DNA from: Marinomonas sp. KMM3893
GTDB lineage: Bacteria > Pseudomonadota > Gammaproteobacteria > Pseudomonadales > Marinomonadaceae
Reading direction: 5' to 3'
Assembly: GCF_004352855.1 (NCBI RefSeq)
Contig: NZ_SJSC01000001.1
Span: 1 to 64,000, forward strand
Length of the DNA stretch: 64,000 nt
Each line of letters starts with the position of its first letter. Within the stretch, counting starts at the first letter, position 1. The notes under the pieces are model-generated. The model searched no databases and was not told the origin of the DNA. It saw only the letters and a program-made list of their open reading frames with translations. This document shows, in pieces, positions 50,923 through 60,726 of the stretch. The position numbers were made by a program, and so were the translations under genes.

Positions 50923-52140
50923 TCATAGTGACTGCTTGGTTGACTGAGAAGAAGCCAATAATAACAACTCTCGTTGTGGCGCGAAGGTTTCGTAAAGTGG
51001 CAATACCGCCGCCCCGAGTGTCACGGCGGCATCATCTGCATGGGCCGAACAAATATCCGGTACTGGCAACACACTCTGCTGCGCCAAGATTTTCTGCACG
51101 GCACCAATCAGCATCGACTGTACTACATTCGGCAAGCGCCCACCGATCACTATGGCTTCTGGGTCATATAAGGCAATCACAGCACTCAAGGCTGGCTGAA
51201 TCTCAAACGCCACTTCTTGCGACCACTGATCAATCATTTGTCGGTATTCCTGTCGCTGCCAGTCTCCAGCAAGCTCCGGCCACGCCAACGAGTGCAGTGC
51301 AAAGTAACGCGTTAAGGAGGAAACCGATAACGCTTCTAATATCCAGCGCCCATGTTTTCCGGTTGCAGTAGGAATCAACCCAAAGCTGCCCGCTTTACCG
51401 TGCGCCCCTGTGTAACACTCTCCATCCGCCACCACACTGCCACCACAGGCAATACTGACAAACAAATAGAAGAAGTGCTTTCGTGGTGCTGTCGAAGCAA
51501 ACAAAAGCTCGCTGGTGGCCGCTGCCACGGCGTCATTTTCTGTGTAGCAAGGCAAACCGGTTTGCTCTGAAAGCCATGTTTCAAAGGCAGACGATTGCCA
51601 ATAGGTTAACTCGGCCTGTAATCCTGCCAGATCAGAGCGCTGCTCAGCGTCCGTCACCAACGAATCAAGCCAGGCATCCATATAATCTGGTTTCGCTAGA
51701 CCAACCCCTTGTACTTTCGCCCAATCACCTTGCAAGCGTACTTTCACTTCGCTAAGCAATGTTTGGGCAATCTCTTTCGCCATTTGCTCTGTTGGAAAGG
51801 ACACTTGCTGCTCAAGAGAAACAACACAATGACCACTAAAATCAAGCAAGGCTGCGCTAATACGATCACGGTCTACATTAATGCCAAGCCCATAAGCCCC
51901 TTGATGATTCAAACTTAATTGCACTGATGGTTGGCCTCGACGACCCCTTACTTTGCCATCAATTTTCAACAAATCACGCTCAAGAAGTGAAGAGGTAATA
52001 ACAGAAATGGTCTGCGCGCTTAGCCCTGTTTGCTGCGCAATGTTACTTCGCGACACGCCCGGTGTTTGGCGAACTAATTGAAGAATGATACGTTCATTGT
52101 AAATACGACTTTGTTCTGAGGTGCTACCCGACGATTTCAT
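50923..52140 (-). CDS. ROK family transcriptional regulator (NagC/Mlc type)
   Basis: The 405-residue protein has an N-terminal winged helix-turn-helix (SRSNIAQQTGLSAQTISVITSSLLERDLL, ~30-58) and a ROK domain (YGLGINVDRDRISAALLDFSG; ENDAVAAATSELLF; EAIVIGGRLP). The usual zinc-binding CxCGxxGC cluster is absent: its place has TATGKHGRWILEALS. It lies divergently from an AGE-family sugar isomerase, with a palindrome between them, so it most likely represses that gene in response to a sugar. Confidence 0.87.
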   Translation of the reverse strand: MKSSGSTSEQSRIYNERIILQLVRQTPGVSRSNIAQQTGLSAQTISVITSSLLERDLLKIDGKVRGRRGQPSVQLSLNHQGAYGLGINVDRDRISAALLDFSGHCVVSLEQQVSFPTEQMAKEIAQTLLSEVKVRLQGDWAKVQGVGLAKPDYMDAWLDSLVTDAEQRSDLAGLQAELTYWQSSAFETWLSEQTGLPCYTENDAVAAATSELLFASTAPRKHFFYLFVSIACGGSVVADGECYTGAHGKAGSFGLIPTATGKHGRWILEALSVSSLTRYFALHSLAWPELAGDWQRQEYRQMIDQWSQEVAFEIQPALSAVIALYDPEAIVIGGRLPNVVQSMLIGAVQKILAQQSVLPVPDICSAHADDAAVTLGAAVLPLYETFAPQRELLLLASSQSTKQSL

Positions 52141-52185
52141 ACGTGACTGCTCTGCTATGAAGGCTGTAAACTAGCGATTTCTTTT

Positions 52186-52208
52186 TATTAAATCTAATTG
52201 ATTTAATA
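52186..52208. promoter_or_regulatory. Palindromic operator between ROK and AGE genes
   Basis: TATTAAATC (52186-52194) and GATTTAATA (52200-52208) are perfect inverted arms separated by TAATT. AT-rich palindromes of this size are typical ROK operators. It lies 45 bases from the regulator start and about 100 from the isomerase start. Confidence 0.6.
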
Positions 52209-52305
52209 CTAAAAGGCGCTAGTATGCCATGGTATTCTTTTATATTGATCCACAGACACCTAACAACAAAAAACCATTAATACACCATACCGCAAGGAAA
52301 ACCCT

Positions 52306-53502
52306 ATGAGCCAATCTCCAGACTTCCGCTCAACCGCTTTCTTAGATCAGCACATTAAGTCGACGATGGACTTCTACCATCCAAACTGCATCGATCCTGA
52401 AGGTGGTTTCTTCCAGTTTTTCAAAGACAATGGCGACATTTACGATCGTGACACCCGCCATCTAGTCAGCAGCACTCGCTTTGTATTCAACTACGCGAAA
52501 GCCTACCTTAACGAAGGTAAAAGCGAATATTTAGACGCCACACGACACGGTTTAGCGTATCTGCGCGAGCGCCATAAACGCGACAACGGTGGCTATGTTT
52601 GGCTGCTCAATAAAGACGAAAACCTAGACGAAACAAACCACTGCTATGGTTTGGCGTTTGTACTACTCGCCTACTCCATTGCTTATAAAGCGGGTGTTGA
52701 AGAAGCCAAGCCGTGGATTGCTGAAACCTTCGAACTAATGGAAAAGCATTTTTGGGACGCCAAGTTCGAATTGTACAAAGACGAAATTTCCGCTGATTGG
52801 CAGACTGTCTCTGAGTATCGTGGACAAAATGCCAATATGCACAGCTGCGAAGCCCTTATTGCCGCTTTTGATGCCACTCAAGAGTCACACTACCTAGATC
52901 GCGCCTTGCTACTGGCGCAAAATATTTGCCAACGCCAAGCCGCACTAGGCCAAGGCCAAATCTGGGAGCACTACACCACGCAGTGGGAAATTGACTGGGA
53001 ATACAACAAAGAAGACCCTAAAAACCTGTTCCGTCCTTGGGGGTTCCAGCCAGGACACCAAACGGAATGGTCCAAATTGTTGCTGCTTATTCAACAACGC
53101 AAACCACAAGACTGGCTCGTGCCAAAGGCCGTGTCTCTCTTTGAACACGCTTGGTCTCAATCTTGGGATGCCGACAACGGTGGCCTGTGCTACGGCTACA
53201 ACCCTGAAGGCGAAGTCTGTGACGGCGATAAGTACTTTTGGGTACAAGCTGAGTCATTTGCCGCGGCGGCCATGCTGGCGTTGGAAACAAAGGACGCGCT
53301 TTATTGGGAACGCTATGAGGCACTTTGGCAATACAGCTGGGACCACATGATTGATCATAAATTTGGGGCTTGGTTCCGAATTTTGCATCAAGACAATCGC
53401 GCCTATGACGATTGCAAAAGCCCAGCCGGAAAAACCGATTACCATACCATGGGAGCCTGCTATGAAGTCATTGAGCAACTAAGCAGAACCACCGCAAACT
53501 AA
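52306..53502 (+). CDS. AGE-family sugar isomerase/epimerase, probable D-mannose isomerase
   Basis: The 398-residue (alpha/alpha)6-barrel protein has RHLVSSTRFVFNYAKAY, NANMHSCEALIAAFDAT, WGFQPGHQTEWSKLLLL and the C-terminal KTDYHTMGACYEVIE, where the His residues act as general acid and base. The family includes GlcNAc 2-epimerase, cellobiose epimerase, YihS and mannose isomerase. Length and motifs best fit D-mannose isomerase (mannose to fructose). The ROK regulator and operator upstream suggest sugar induction. Confidence 0.85.
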   Translation: MSQSPDFRSTAFLDQHIKSTMDFYHPNCIDPEGGFFQFFKDNGDIYDRDTRHLVSSTRFVFNYAKAYLNEGKSEYLDATRHGLAYLRERHKRDNGGYVWLLNKDENLDETNHCYGLAFVLLAYSIAYKAGVEEAKPWIAETFELMEKHFWDAKFELYKDEISADWQTVSEYRGQNANMHSCEALIAAFDATQESHYLDRALLLAQNICQRQAALGQGQIWEHYTTQWEIDWEYNKEDPKNLFRPWGFQPGHQTEWSKLLLLIQQRKPQDWLVPKAVSLFEHAWSQSWDADNGGLCYGYNPEGEVCDGDKYFWVQAESFAAAAMLALETKDALYWERYEALWQYSWDHMIDHKFGAWFRILHQDNRAYDDCKSPAGKTDYHTMGACYEVIEQLSRTTAN

Positions 53503-53583
53503 CGCTAATATTGGGGTTCATCGTTCTAATCATTGGGAAAATGCAGTATGATGCAGCCCAATGCTAATCGACATGAGCCCCTT

Positions 53584-54537
53584 ATGCAGTTAGATAAAAT
53601 AGATCTCAACTTACTTCGTTATTTAGACTCCCTGTTACGAGAACAAAACGTTACTCACGCAGCAAACCAATTAGGTATTACCCAGCCTGCCATGAGTAAT
53701 GGCCTACGACGATTAAGAGATCTATTTCACGATCCATTATTGGTTCGTACTAGCGATGGCATGATGCCAACGGCGCTCTCTATTCAGCTGCAACCTCGCG
53801 TTCAGCGGATCTTGCAATCTGTTGATGAAGTACTGCACCTTGGTCAAAACTTCGAAGCCGAATCCAGCTCCCGTGTGTTTCGCATCATGGCCAGTGATTA
53901 CGCCGAAGCCACTCTGATCCCTCCCCTAATGAAAAAGCTGCAAAGCGACGCGCCTAGCGTGATTTTAGACGTCATGAACCCTAGCGATGTCAGTTTTCAC
54001 GATGTCGAAAAGGGCAAGGTCGATTTGGTGATTAACCGCTTTGAAACACTGCCTCAGTCGTTTCACCAAAAATCCGTCTGGGTAGATCGCTTCTCTTGTT
54101 TGGTGCCAGCGAATTCAGACATTGCGAAAAACTTCACCCTAGAAACCTACCTTGCTTCCCCTCACGTGTGGGTCAGTAAAACAGGCTTTGGTGTTGGTGT
54201 TGGTATTCAACCAGAAGAAGTGCAAAAGCTGGGCTGGGTCGACAGTTCATTAGCCGATCTTGGGCATAAGCGAAACATTCGCTTGTTTACGCGAAACTAC
54301 AATGTGGCGATGCGAGCAACAGAGCAACTAGGCCTGATCGCTACCTTACCGTCTTTGGCGACAAAATTGATGGAAGGCAATAATAATGTCATCGTCCTGC
54401 CGCCACCGTTTGAAATTCCGCCAGTTGAACTGAAAATGCTGTGGAGCCCTCTGCTGCAACACGATCCTGGCCACATCTGGTTACGATCCACGATTGCGGG
54501 CTGTGCTCGGGCAATTGCTGAAAACAATAGCCTATAA
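53584..54537 (+). CDS. LysR family transcriptional regulator
   Basis: The 317-residue protein has the standard N-terminal winged helix (MQLDKIDLNLLRYLDSLLRE; VTHAANQLGITQPAMSNGLRRL) and a periplasmic-binding-type effector domain from residue ~90. I chose Met 53584 because it matches the normal LysR start; ATG 53548 and TTG 53533 are in frame upstream and could be used. Target unknown; the preceding isomerase is in the same direction but ends 81 bases earlier. Confidence 0.87.
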   Translation: MQLDKIDLNLLRYLDSLLREQNVTHAANQLGITQPAMSNGLRRLRDLFHDPLLVRTSDGMMPTALSIQLQPRVQRILQSVDEVLHLGQNFEAESSSRVFRIMASDYAEATLIPPLMKKLQSDAPSVILDVMNPSDVSFHDVEKGKVDLVINRFETLPQSFHQKSVWVDRFSCLVPANSDIAKNFTLETYLASPHVWVSKTGFGVGVGIQPEEVQKLGWVDSSLADLGHKRNIRLFTRNYNVAMRATEQLGLIATLPSLATKLMEGNNNVIVLPPPFEIPPVELKMLWSPLLQHDPGHIWLRSTIAGCARAIAENNSL

Positions 54538-54557
54538 ACCAGATCCGTTCACTGTAC

Positions 54558-54596
54558 GACACAAAAAAACGAGCGCTTGGCTCGTTTTTTTGTGTC
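54558..54596 (+). terminator. Terminator between lysR and carbonic anhydrase genes
   Basis: Arms 54558-54574 and 54580-54596 are a perfect 17-bp inverted repeat (GACACAAAAAAACGAGC and its complement) around GCTTG. Bidirectional for the convergent pair. Confidence 0.88.
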
Positions 54597-54625
54597 TTCT
54601 CATCGCTCTACTGAGCCATCAGAAA

Positions 54626-55258
54626 TTAAAGCTCATTGAGTTTTCTTTCCGCATCTTCTAAAGACGACGCCGTTACATCAAGGTCGGTAATATGACCATT
54701 ATTAATGCTGTAACACCAACCGTGAACGTGCAGGTCTTGACCATTTTTCCACGCATTTTGAACTATGCTACTTTGCGAAACATGAGACACCTGCTCCATC
54801 ACATTAAGCTCACACATGCGATCAAAACGCTGATGATCGTCTTCAATGCCGTCGACTTCTTTCTTATGCAGACGGTACACGTCTTTAATATGGCGCAGCC
54901 AGTTATCAATCAAGCCGTGCTCATCCGCGTCCATTGCCGCTTTAATACCACCACAGCCGTAATGCCCTACTACCATGATGTGCTTCACTTTCAACACATC
55001 CACAGCAAATTGAATAACGGACAAACAGTTCAGGTCCGTATGCACAACGACGTTGGCGATATTGCGGTGAACAAACACTTCACCTGGCATTAAATCAACA
55101 ATTTGGTTCGCCGGTACACGACTGTCCGCACAGCCAATCCATAAATATTCTGGTCTTTGCTGCTTGGACAGCGTTTCAAAGAAATCTGGATCTTCACTGT
55201 TTACTTTTTCAGCCCACTCTCTGTTTTTCTGAAAAAGATGACTCAAACTATTTGGCAT
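54626..55258 (-). CDS. can: Beta-class carbonic anhydrase
   Basis: The 210-residue zinc enzyme interconverts CO2 and bicarbonate. Zinc ligands Cys43, His99 and Cys102 are visible in IGCADSRVPANQI and GHYGCGGI, with the catalytic Asp45-Arg47 dyad. Length matches E. coli Can (220). Its start overlaps the end of rlmA by 11 bases, so they form an operon. Confidence 0.94.
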   Translation of the reverse strand: MPNSLSHLFQKNREWAEKVNSEDPDFFETLSKQQRPEYLWIGCADSRVPANQIVDLMPGEVFVHRNIANVVVHTDLNCLSVIQFAVDVLKVKHIMVVGHYGCGGIKAAMDADEHGLIDNWLRHIKDVYRLHKKEVDGIEDDHQRFDRMCELNVMEQVSHVSQSSIVQNAWKNGQDLHVHGWCYSINNGHITDLDVTASSLEDAERKLNEL

Positions 55259-56111
55259 TATGATCTTCCTCTGTCGTCTTTTGATACCAACGAAAATTTA
55301 CATGTGCAGTTAAATTAATGGTGTTCAATTGTTTTACCGCTTCTTTGCCATCATAGGAGGCTTTGTGTATATGCGGTGTCATGCATAAAAGATGCTGTAT
55401 TTCCTCTTGAGAGTCCAATCTGAATGGATAATGAAGAGAACTTTCATTGATCAATTCAAAGCCTTCAATACCGTCACTGTGGGTCGCTTTATAAGGGTGA
55501 ATACTCGGGTATAAGATCTGACGCAATTCCAATAAATGATCCGCCCCTGATTCTACAAGAAGCAGGTAGCCCTTATCAGACAGGGTGCGAGCAAACTCAC
55601 TAAAGACCGGAAAGCCAAATAAACACAACACCACATCCAAACAATCATTCGGCATCGGTAAACTGGCATTACTGCCCACAATCCAGGTCGCATCTTTATC
55701 GCGCTTGCTGGCGGCGGTGACCGCCCACTTGGAAATGTCTAACCCCACTCTCTGCAAGGCAACATTGCGCTTGGCAAATTCAGCAGCCAAATGGTGTAAG
55801 TAGTAGCCTTCACCACAACCGGCGTCTAATACACGGCAAGGTGAGCTATCAATAAGGGCGCTAGGCCATTGATCGATAATATGTTTTACGATGGGGAAAT
55901 AGTGATCAAGATTCAGAAAAGACTGTCGGTAAGACACCATTTCCTTACTGTCACCAGGGTCTTTGGAGCGTTTATTTTGGACAGGTAATAAGTTGATATA
56001 ACCAGATTTGGCAATGTCAAAAGAGTGCCCATTGGAACAAACCAAACTGCGCTCTTGTGAGCTCAGTGGTTGTTTATCAATCGGGCAGGAAAGGTGTTCA
56101 AACGTTGGCAC
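55248..56111 (-). CDS. rlmA: 23S rRNA (guanine-745-N1)-methyltransferase RlmA
   Basis: The 287-residue enzyme methylates G745 of 23S rRNA with S-adenosylmethionine. It has the family start SCPIDKQPL...LVCSNGHSFDIAKSGYINLLP, then NKRSKDPGDSKEMV, and the SAM motif RVLDAGCGEGYYL (~92-104). In the N-terminal zinc finger of E. coli RlmA the ligands are Cys5, Cys8, Cys21 and His25; here the second Cys is Asp12 (CPID), so the metal site is altered. First gene of an operon with can. Confidence 0.92.
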   Translation of the reverse strand: MPTFEHLSCPIDKQPLSSQERSLVCSNGHSFDIAKSGYINLLPVQNKRSKDPGDSKEMVSYRQSFLNLDHYFPIVKHIIDQWPSALIDSSPCRVLDAGCGEGYYLHHLAAEFAKRNVALQRVGLDISKWAVTAASKRDKDATWIVGSNASLPMPNDCLDVVLCLFGFPVFSEFARTLSDKGYLLLVESGADHLLELRQILYPSIHPYKATHSDGIEGFELINESSLHYPFRLDSQEEIQHLLCMTPHIHKASYDGKEAVKQLNTINLTAHVNFRWYQKTTEEDHNAK

Positions 56112-56245
56112 AATGTTTCCGCTGAAGATAATTTTGTGTTTAGTTTATGAGGATATCCCTCTATAAACAAGTTAACTCGCGCCGAGAGAAACAAAAGCGC
56201 AAAAATAGATGGGTATTTTTCAGATTCGATACAGAATATTGCCAA

Positions 56246-58267
56246 TTAATGTACCGCTAACAGCGTTGTTTGCCCCATCAAATGGCTGTCCATATAGACA
56301 GAAAAATCACTATTATTCATCGGTCGAGCAAAAAAGTAGCCTTGCACTTCTTCGCAATTATAGCCATTTAGCACCTCTACTTGGGAGTGATTTTCGACCC
56401 CTTCGGCGATCACTTTTAAATTCAAGCTATTGGCCATCGCTATGGTCGCTTTGACAATGGCATCATCGTCATTATCAAAACCTAAATCATTCACAAAAGA
56501 ACGGTCTATTTTTAGCGTTTGGATAGGGAATTTTTTGAGATACGCCAAAGACGAATACCCAGTACCAAAATCATCAATGGATAAGGTTAAACCTAATGCT
56601 CTAAAAGCATGCAGTTTTTCGATGGTTTGCTGAGCATCCGCCATCAACATACTTTCGGTTAATTCTAACTCTAGGTAATGTGAATCAACACCGGTTTCTT
56701 CTAAAATCTGACTGACCATTTCCACCAGATCAGACTGCATAAACTGTCGACCCGATAAATTCACCGACAAACTAATAGGAGGATAACCCTGTTCGCGCCA
56801 CTCTTTTAATTGATAACAGGCACGTCGAATCACCCATTCACCCAATGGCAAAATCAAACCACTCTCTTCAGCCAAAGGAATAAATTGGTCGGGACTAATC
56901 ATGCCAAGTTCAGGATGCATCCAGCGGATCAGCGCTTCAGCCCCCACCGTGGCTTTATCAGACAAACGAATTTTAGGCTGGTAAAAAAGCTCAAACTGCT
57001 CTTCCTCTATGGCTTTACGCAAACCACCACCCAATGTTAGGTGCGCTCGGATGGTATCGGCCATCGCGGCGTCATAAATACAGTAGGAATTGTGTGAAAT
57101 GGATTTTGCGCGATACATAGCCGCATCGGCATTTTTAAGTAGGTTATCTATGCTTTCACCATGCTCAGGGTAGCAGGTGATACCAATGCTCGCGGTAATC
57201 ATCATTTCCATTTTAGACACAGGATAAGGCTTGATGGAATGCTTTATCACGGTGTCAGCAATGGCTGTCAACTCTTCCATTCCTGTTGCGTGCTCTTGGA
57301 CAATCACAAACTCGTCGCCGCCTAAGCGATATAAGCACGCCGATTGTGGAATTGTGCTTTTAATCCGCTCCGCCACTTGCTGGATTAATTCATCCCCAAC
57401 CCTATGGCTGAAGGTGTCATTAACCACTTTAAAACCATCTAGATCCAGCGATAAAACGCCAAATTTAAGGCCCCTTTTTCGCGCATTCACCAACGCCCTT
57501 TCAAGCTGACTATAAAGTAGGTTGCGGTTGGGCAATTGAGTTAATGGATCGTAATTATTCAATTTATAAAGGACGATTTCATGGTCCCTTTCTTCTTGAA
57601 TATCGTGCGCTAAAAAGAACACTCGATCGCTCGATGCTTGATAACACACTTCTATTTGATGCCAGCGCACCCCTCGCAGAGTCGATAAACGAATCTCTTG
57701 GGTCAACAATGACTTGTTCGACAGCATATCTATCATGCTATGCGCTGCACTTGAGACCACAAACAGCTCTTCTATTTTTTCGACGCGACCAAAGCGCGAA
57801 GAAAAGCTATCGTTCATTTCAACACTGACGCCTTTGCCGTCAAAAACCGCCATAGGCAAGGTATTAAAGCATTGAACCATATCGAAAGAAGAGCACGTCA
57901 TTCCAGACACACGGTCAACCACAGCGGTATCATTCACCGCTAAAGACTGCACCTTAACGGACACCCCTTTATGGTTTCCCCCTAGAGAAATCAAGGTTCC
58001 AATGCAATTCACACGCTCTTGTCCGGTGTCAGAACAAGGCCATATAAACTGCAAAGAGGCACCATCTGGTTGGCTTTTTGCGAAATTTTGGAGGCGAAGT
58101 AAAAGGCTTTCGTCAATGCTAAACAAGGATAGGTCGTCGCCATTGAAAAAGTGACTAAATAACCATTTAGCCTCTTTATTACTCCATGAAATACTAGCTC
58201 TCTCAATATCAACAACCCAAGTGGACTGACTGATCTTAGGGCTTAATATATTAGGACGTTCTATCAT
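56246..58267 (-). CDS. GGDEF-EAL cyclic-di-GMP enzyme with PAS region
   Basis: The 673-residue protein has an N-terminal sensor part with a PAS-like domain (~125-220), GGDEF domain (~240-400) with intact RLGGDEFVIVQ, and EAL domain (~410-665) with intact AEALIRW, ELTESML, IDDFGTGYSSLAYLKK and AEGVE. Both active sites look complete, so it could make and degrade cyclic-di-GMP. No membrane segment. Cyclic-di-GMP would act on the LapA-type adhesin at the other end of the window, though no link is shown. Confidence 0.93.
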   Translation of the reverse strand: MIERPNILSPKISQSTWVVDIERASISWSNKEAKWLFSHFFNGDDLSLFSIDESLLLRLQNFAKSQPDGASLQFIWPCSDTGQERVNCIGTLISLGGNHKGVSVKVQSLAVNDTAVVDRVSGMTCSSFDMVQCFNTLPMAVFDGKGVSVEMNDSFSSRFGRVEKIEELFVVSSAAHSMIDMLSNKSLLTQEIRLSTLRGVRWHQIEVCYQASSDRVFFLAHDIQEERDHEIVLYKLNNYDPLTQLPNRNLLYSQLERALVNARKRGLKFGVLSLDLDGFKVVNDTFSHRVGDELIQQVAERIKSTIPQSACLYRLGGDEFVIVQEHATGMEELTAIADTVIKHSIKPYPVSKMEMMITASIGITCYPEHGESIDNLLKNADAAMYRAKSISHNSYCIYDAAMADTIRAHLTLGGGLRKAIEEEQFELFYQPKIRLSDKATVGAEALIRWMHPELGMISPDQFIPLAEESGLILPLGEWVIRRACYQLKEWREQGYPPISLSVNLSGRQFMQSDLVEMVSQILEETGVDSHYLELELTESMLMADAQQTIEKLHAFRALGLTLSIDDFGTGYSSLAYLKKFPIQTLKIDRSFVNDLGFDNDDDAIVKATIAMANSLNLKVIAEGVENHSQVEVLNGYNCEEVQGYFFARPMNNSDFSVYMDSHLMGQTTLLAVH

Positions 58268-58313
58268 TCGATATTATTCTACTGCAATAAAAAGACGTGT
58301 TTGGAGCACTAGA

Positions 58314-59165
58314 TTACCACGTATCAGGAACAACAAAGACACTATATTTCGTGGTCGACTGAATATTTTTAGCGTCTTGGGAGAAACACAGGTACTGTGG
58401 GCGAGAATCATTATTAAAGCCCTCAAGCCAGCGTTTAATGCACGCTGTGTTGAAGACCTCATAAGCATTCTGGAATCCAGATAAAGAGAGCCAATGGGGC
58501 TTTTCTACCGCCCTAACAGAAGAAAACTGTGTCAGTAATGAGGGGGCATTTGAGGCATAAATCCAACCGCCAAAGCCACTATCATTCATCAAGCCCAACG
58601 CGTTCTTGCTTGCGTTTAAAGACAAAAACAAGCGACCATAAATCAATAAACAGGGCCTAATCGGTCGCCCTTTAATCACTGACTGGCATTGTTTTTTCGC
58701 GCTATCTGTCTCTAAAATCGTCAGCTGATGCGCCCTAGCCCGCGATACTTTCTTGTGTAGGCTGTCATTTTTATTCGGCCCTATCCAATGCTCTGGATAA
58801 AGATCCGGACGCTCCAAATAAAACTTAATGGCAATTTCAAATTGCAATAAATCCCCGTCAGGAGTCTCCACCAGCATATCCACTTCGCCCAAGGTTTTCC
58901 CTTGATCTACTATTTGCTCATGCTCCAGAAGCACCTTTAAGGTTGAAAAATGCTGTATCGCAAACGAAAACAACACCTCGAAGTAACTTCCTAAAAAGTG
59001 AGATTTACAGGCTGCTACGGCCTCTTCAAGAGGACGCGGGTTAGCGGATAAGGCTTGCAAACTCTGCGACCAGTCTCCATGCCAATAAACCGACAGATCA
59101 AGATCGCTTTCAATAAGGTGACCTTCCATCAGCCACCGTAAGTCGTTCACATAAGGAGACGACAT
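58314..59165 (-). CDS. DUF1853 family protein
   Basis: The 283-residue soluble protein begins with NDLRWLMEGHLI and has LGSYFEVLFSFAIQHF and GEVDMLVETPDGDLLQFEIAIKFYL, the DUF1853 pattern. The order Asp...Glu-x3-Lys in the last segment resembles a PD-(D/E)xK nuclease core, which is inference. It starts directly after the YqcC gene with no gap, so translation is coupled. Confidence 0.87.
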   Translation of the reverse strand: MSSPYVNDLRWLMEGHLIESDLDLSVYWHGDWSQSLQALSANPRPLEEAVAACKSHFLGSYFEVLFSFAIQHFSTLKVLLEHEQIVDQGKTLGEVDMLVETPDGDLLQFEIAIKFYLERPDLYPEHWIGPNKNDSLHKKVSRARAHQLTILETDSAKKQCQSVIKGRPIRPCLLIYGRLFLSLNASKNALGLMNDSGFGGWIYASNAPSLLTQFSSVRAVEKPHWLSLSGFQNAYEVFNTACIKRWLEGFNNDSRPQYLCFSQDAKNIQSTTKYSVFVVPDTW

Positions 59166-59510
59166 CTATTGGCTCTTGCCATTCAAATGCGCATCAATAC
59201 GATCCAAGGCAGCCACAATATTGGCCACATGATGGGCAGGGTAAGCGCTAAAAGCGTCCGCGGCCATCGGCGATATATGACACCGTGTCGGCAGGGCTGC
59301 GCCCTCCTCTAACATCTGCTTAAAACGCGCCATCATGACAAACCTCAGCCACTGAGCAAAGCTCATGGTATCAATACAAAATGGCGTCACACTCGCCAGC
59401 GCCTCTTCGCTCGGCGGATCACACTCCCAAGCGCCACATTCTCTTAACGCCATTTCCAAATCCATTAACCTATCCGCCAGAAGATAATGTTTTTCGAACC
59501 GACTATTCAA
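59166..59510 (-). CDS. YqcC family protein (DUF446)
   Basis: The 114-residue protein contains the YqcC pattern: LADRLMDLEMALRECGAWECDPPSEEALAS, PFCIDTMSFAQWLRFVMMARFKQMLEEG and LPTRCHISPMA. Family function unknown. It is followed at once by the DUF1853 gene. Confidence 0.88.
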   Translation of the reverse strand: MNSRFEKHYLLADRLMDLEMALRECGAWECDPPSEEALASVTPFCIDTMSFAQWLRFVMMARFKQMLEEGAALPTRCHISPMAADAFSAYPAHHVANIVAALDRIDAHLNGKSQ

Positions 59511-59611
59511 CCTGATTTCTCCTGTAAAAAACGGTAATATGGCACCATATTTCGTTTATCATCGCCGTTTTAAAAGGCGCTAACACAATTCAAATGAGTC
59601 TGTAATTTACC

Positions 59612-60685
59612 ATGAAAAACATTGAATCGCTTTGCGATCTTTTTGATATGGTTGGCTGTGATGCCACCTTTTACGATCTTGGCCGCCACATTACAAAAAT
59701 CACACCGCAACAAGTCATTCAATTTGACCGAAAACAACAAGCCTATCCTTTTCCTTTTCGCCAATGCGCTTGGCTTGCTTGTTTTTTAAAAAGCAAAGAC
59801 AGCCAAAAGAAAGACGCCCGCGACACCGGTGTTGTGTGGTTTATTAAACTGCCTTTGGACGAAGCAGGCTGCCTAAATCTAGGCACTCGAGATCATTTTA
59901 TTAAATCCATTGTCGATAAAATCCTTCACAAAGGCGAGGCCGCGGGACTGTCTGAGGCGCTCGAAGATAACCCGTATGTTTTCAAACCTGATCAAGAACG
60001 TATGGCCAGTTTTCACGCCATTCTTGCGACCAATGTAAACGGTGAAAGATCCGTATACTTTCAAGATGTCATCGACTATTTAACCAATACAGCCTTAACA
60101 GAAGATCAAGATGAGTGGCAAAAGCTTGGCCTACAAGGCATCGCTGAATTGGCCGTCAAGGTGAATGAAGAAAACTTTGCGACGCTGATCCTAAAAGCCA
60201 TCAAGCAGGCTCCAGCCCCATTAGTCAGCGCGCTTTGCCATGCTCTCGAGCACGAAACCTTACCAAATGAATTAATCTCTGCCATTACTGAGAAGCTACT
60301 TCAAGAGCAAGACAGTTTAATGCAAGCAAGCTACCTTCGTGCCTTGTCGCGCTCAGAATTAGACGACGCGTTATTGCTGCCGCTGTTTGCCATATTGGGC
60401 AGCGTCAACGAATGCTCCGATGAGCAAACACATCCGATTGCAGCACTGGCGGCGAAATGCCCCCATTGGCTAGCCAAGAACCCCCAGCTATTGAGAATCG
60501 TGATGGAGAAACTGGCGCATCGAAATGACGCTTATGTGGCATTTAGACAGGTTTCCAGTGAGCTTAGCCAGCATCCTGAAACACGACAACCATTATGGGA
60601 TTTATTCAGAAGTGAACGTATTAGCCCAAGCTTAGCGCAGGCAATCAGTCATTTATTCACACAGACGCCAACGTCCGTGCAGTAA
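59612..60685 (+). CDS. DUF3549 family protein
   Basis: The 357-residue soluble protein starts MKNIESLCDLFDMVGCDATFYDLGRHI, shows VVWFIKLPLDEAGCL and has a helical, HEAT-like C-terminal half (from ~residue 170). This matches DUF3549 of marine gammaproteobacteria. Function unknown. Divergent from yqcC. Confidence 0.87.
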   Translation: MKNIESLCDLFDMVGCDATFYDLGRHITKITPQQVIQFDRKQQAYPFPFRQCAWLACFLKSKDSQKKDARDTGVVWFIKLPLDEAGCLNLGTRDHFIKSIVDKILHKGEAAGLSEALEDNPYVFKPDQERMASFHAILATNVNGERSVYFQDVIDYLTNTALTEDQDEWQKLGLQGIAELAVKVNEENFATLILKAIKQAPAPLVSALCHALEHETLPNELISAITEKLLQEQDSLMQASYLRALSRSELDDALLLPLFAILGSVNECSDEQTHPIAALAAKCPHWLAKNPQLLRIVMEKLAHRNDAYVAFRQVSSELSQHPETRQPLWDLFRSERISPSLAQAISHLFTQTPTSVQ

Positions 60686-60726
60686 CCAAACATGGCCAAT
60701 GGCGATCCGTTGCAGTTGGCCATTAT

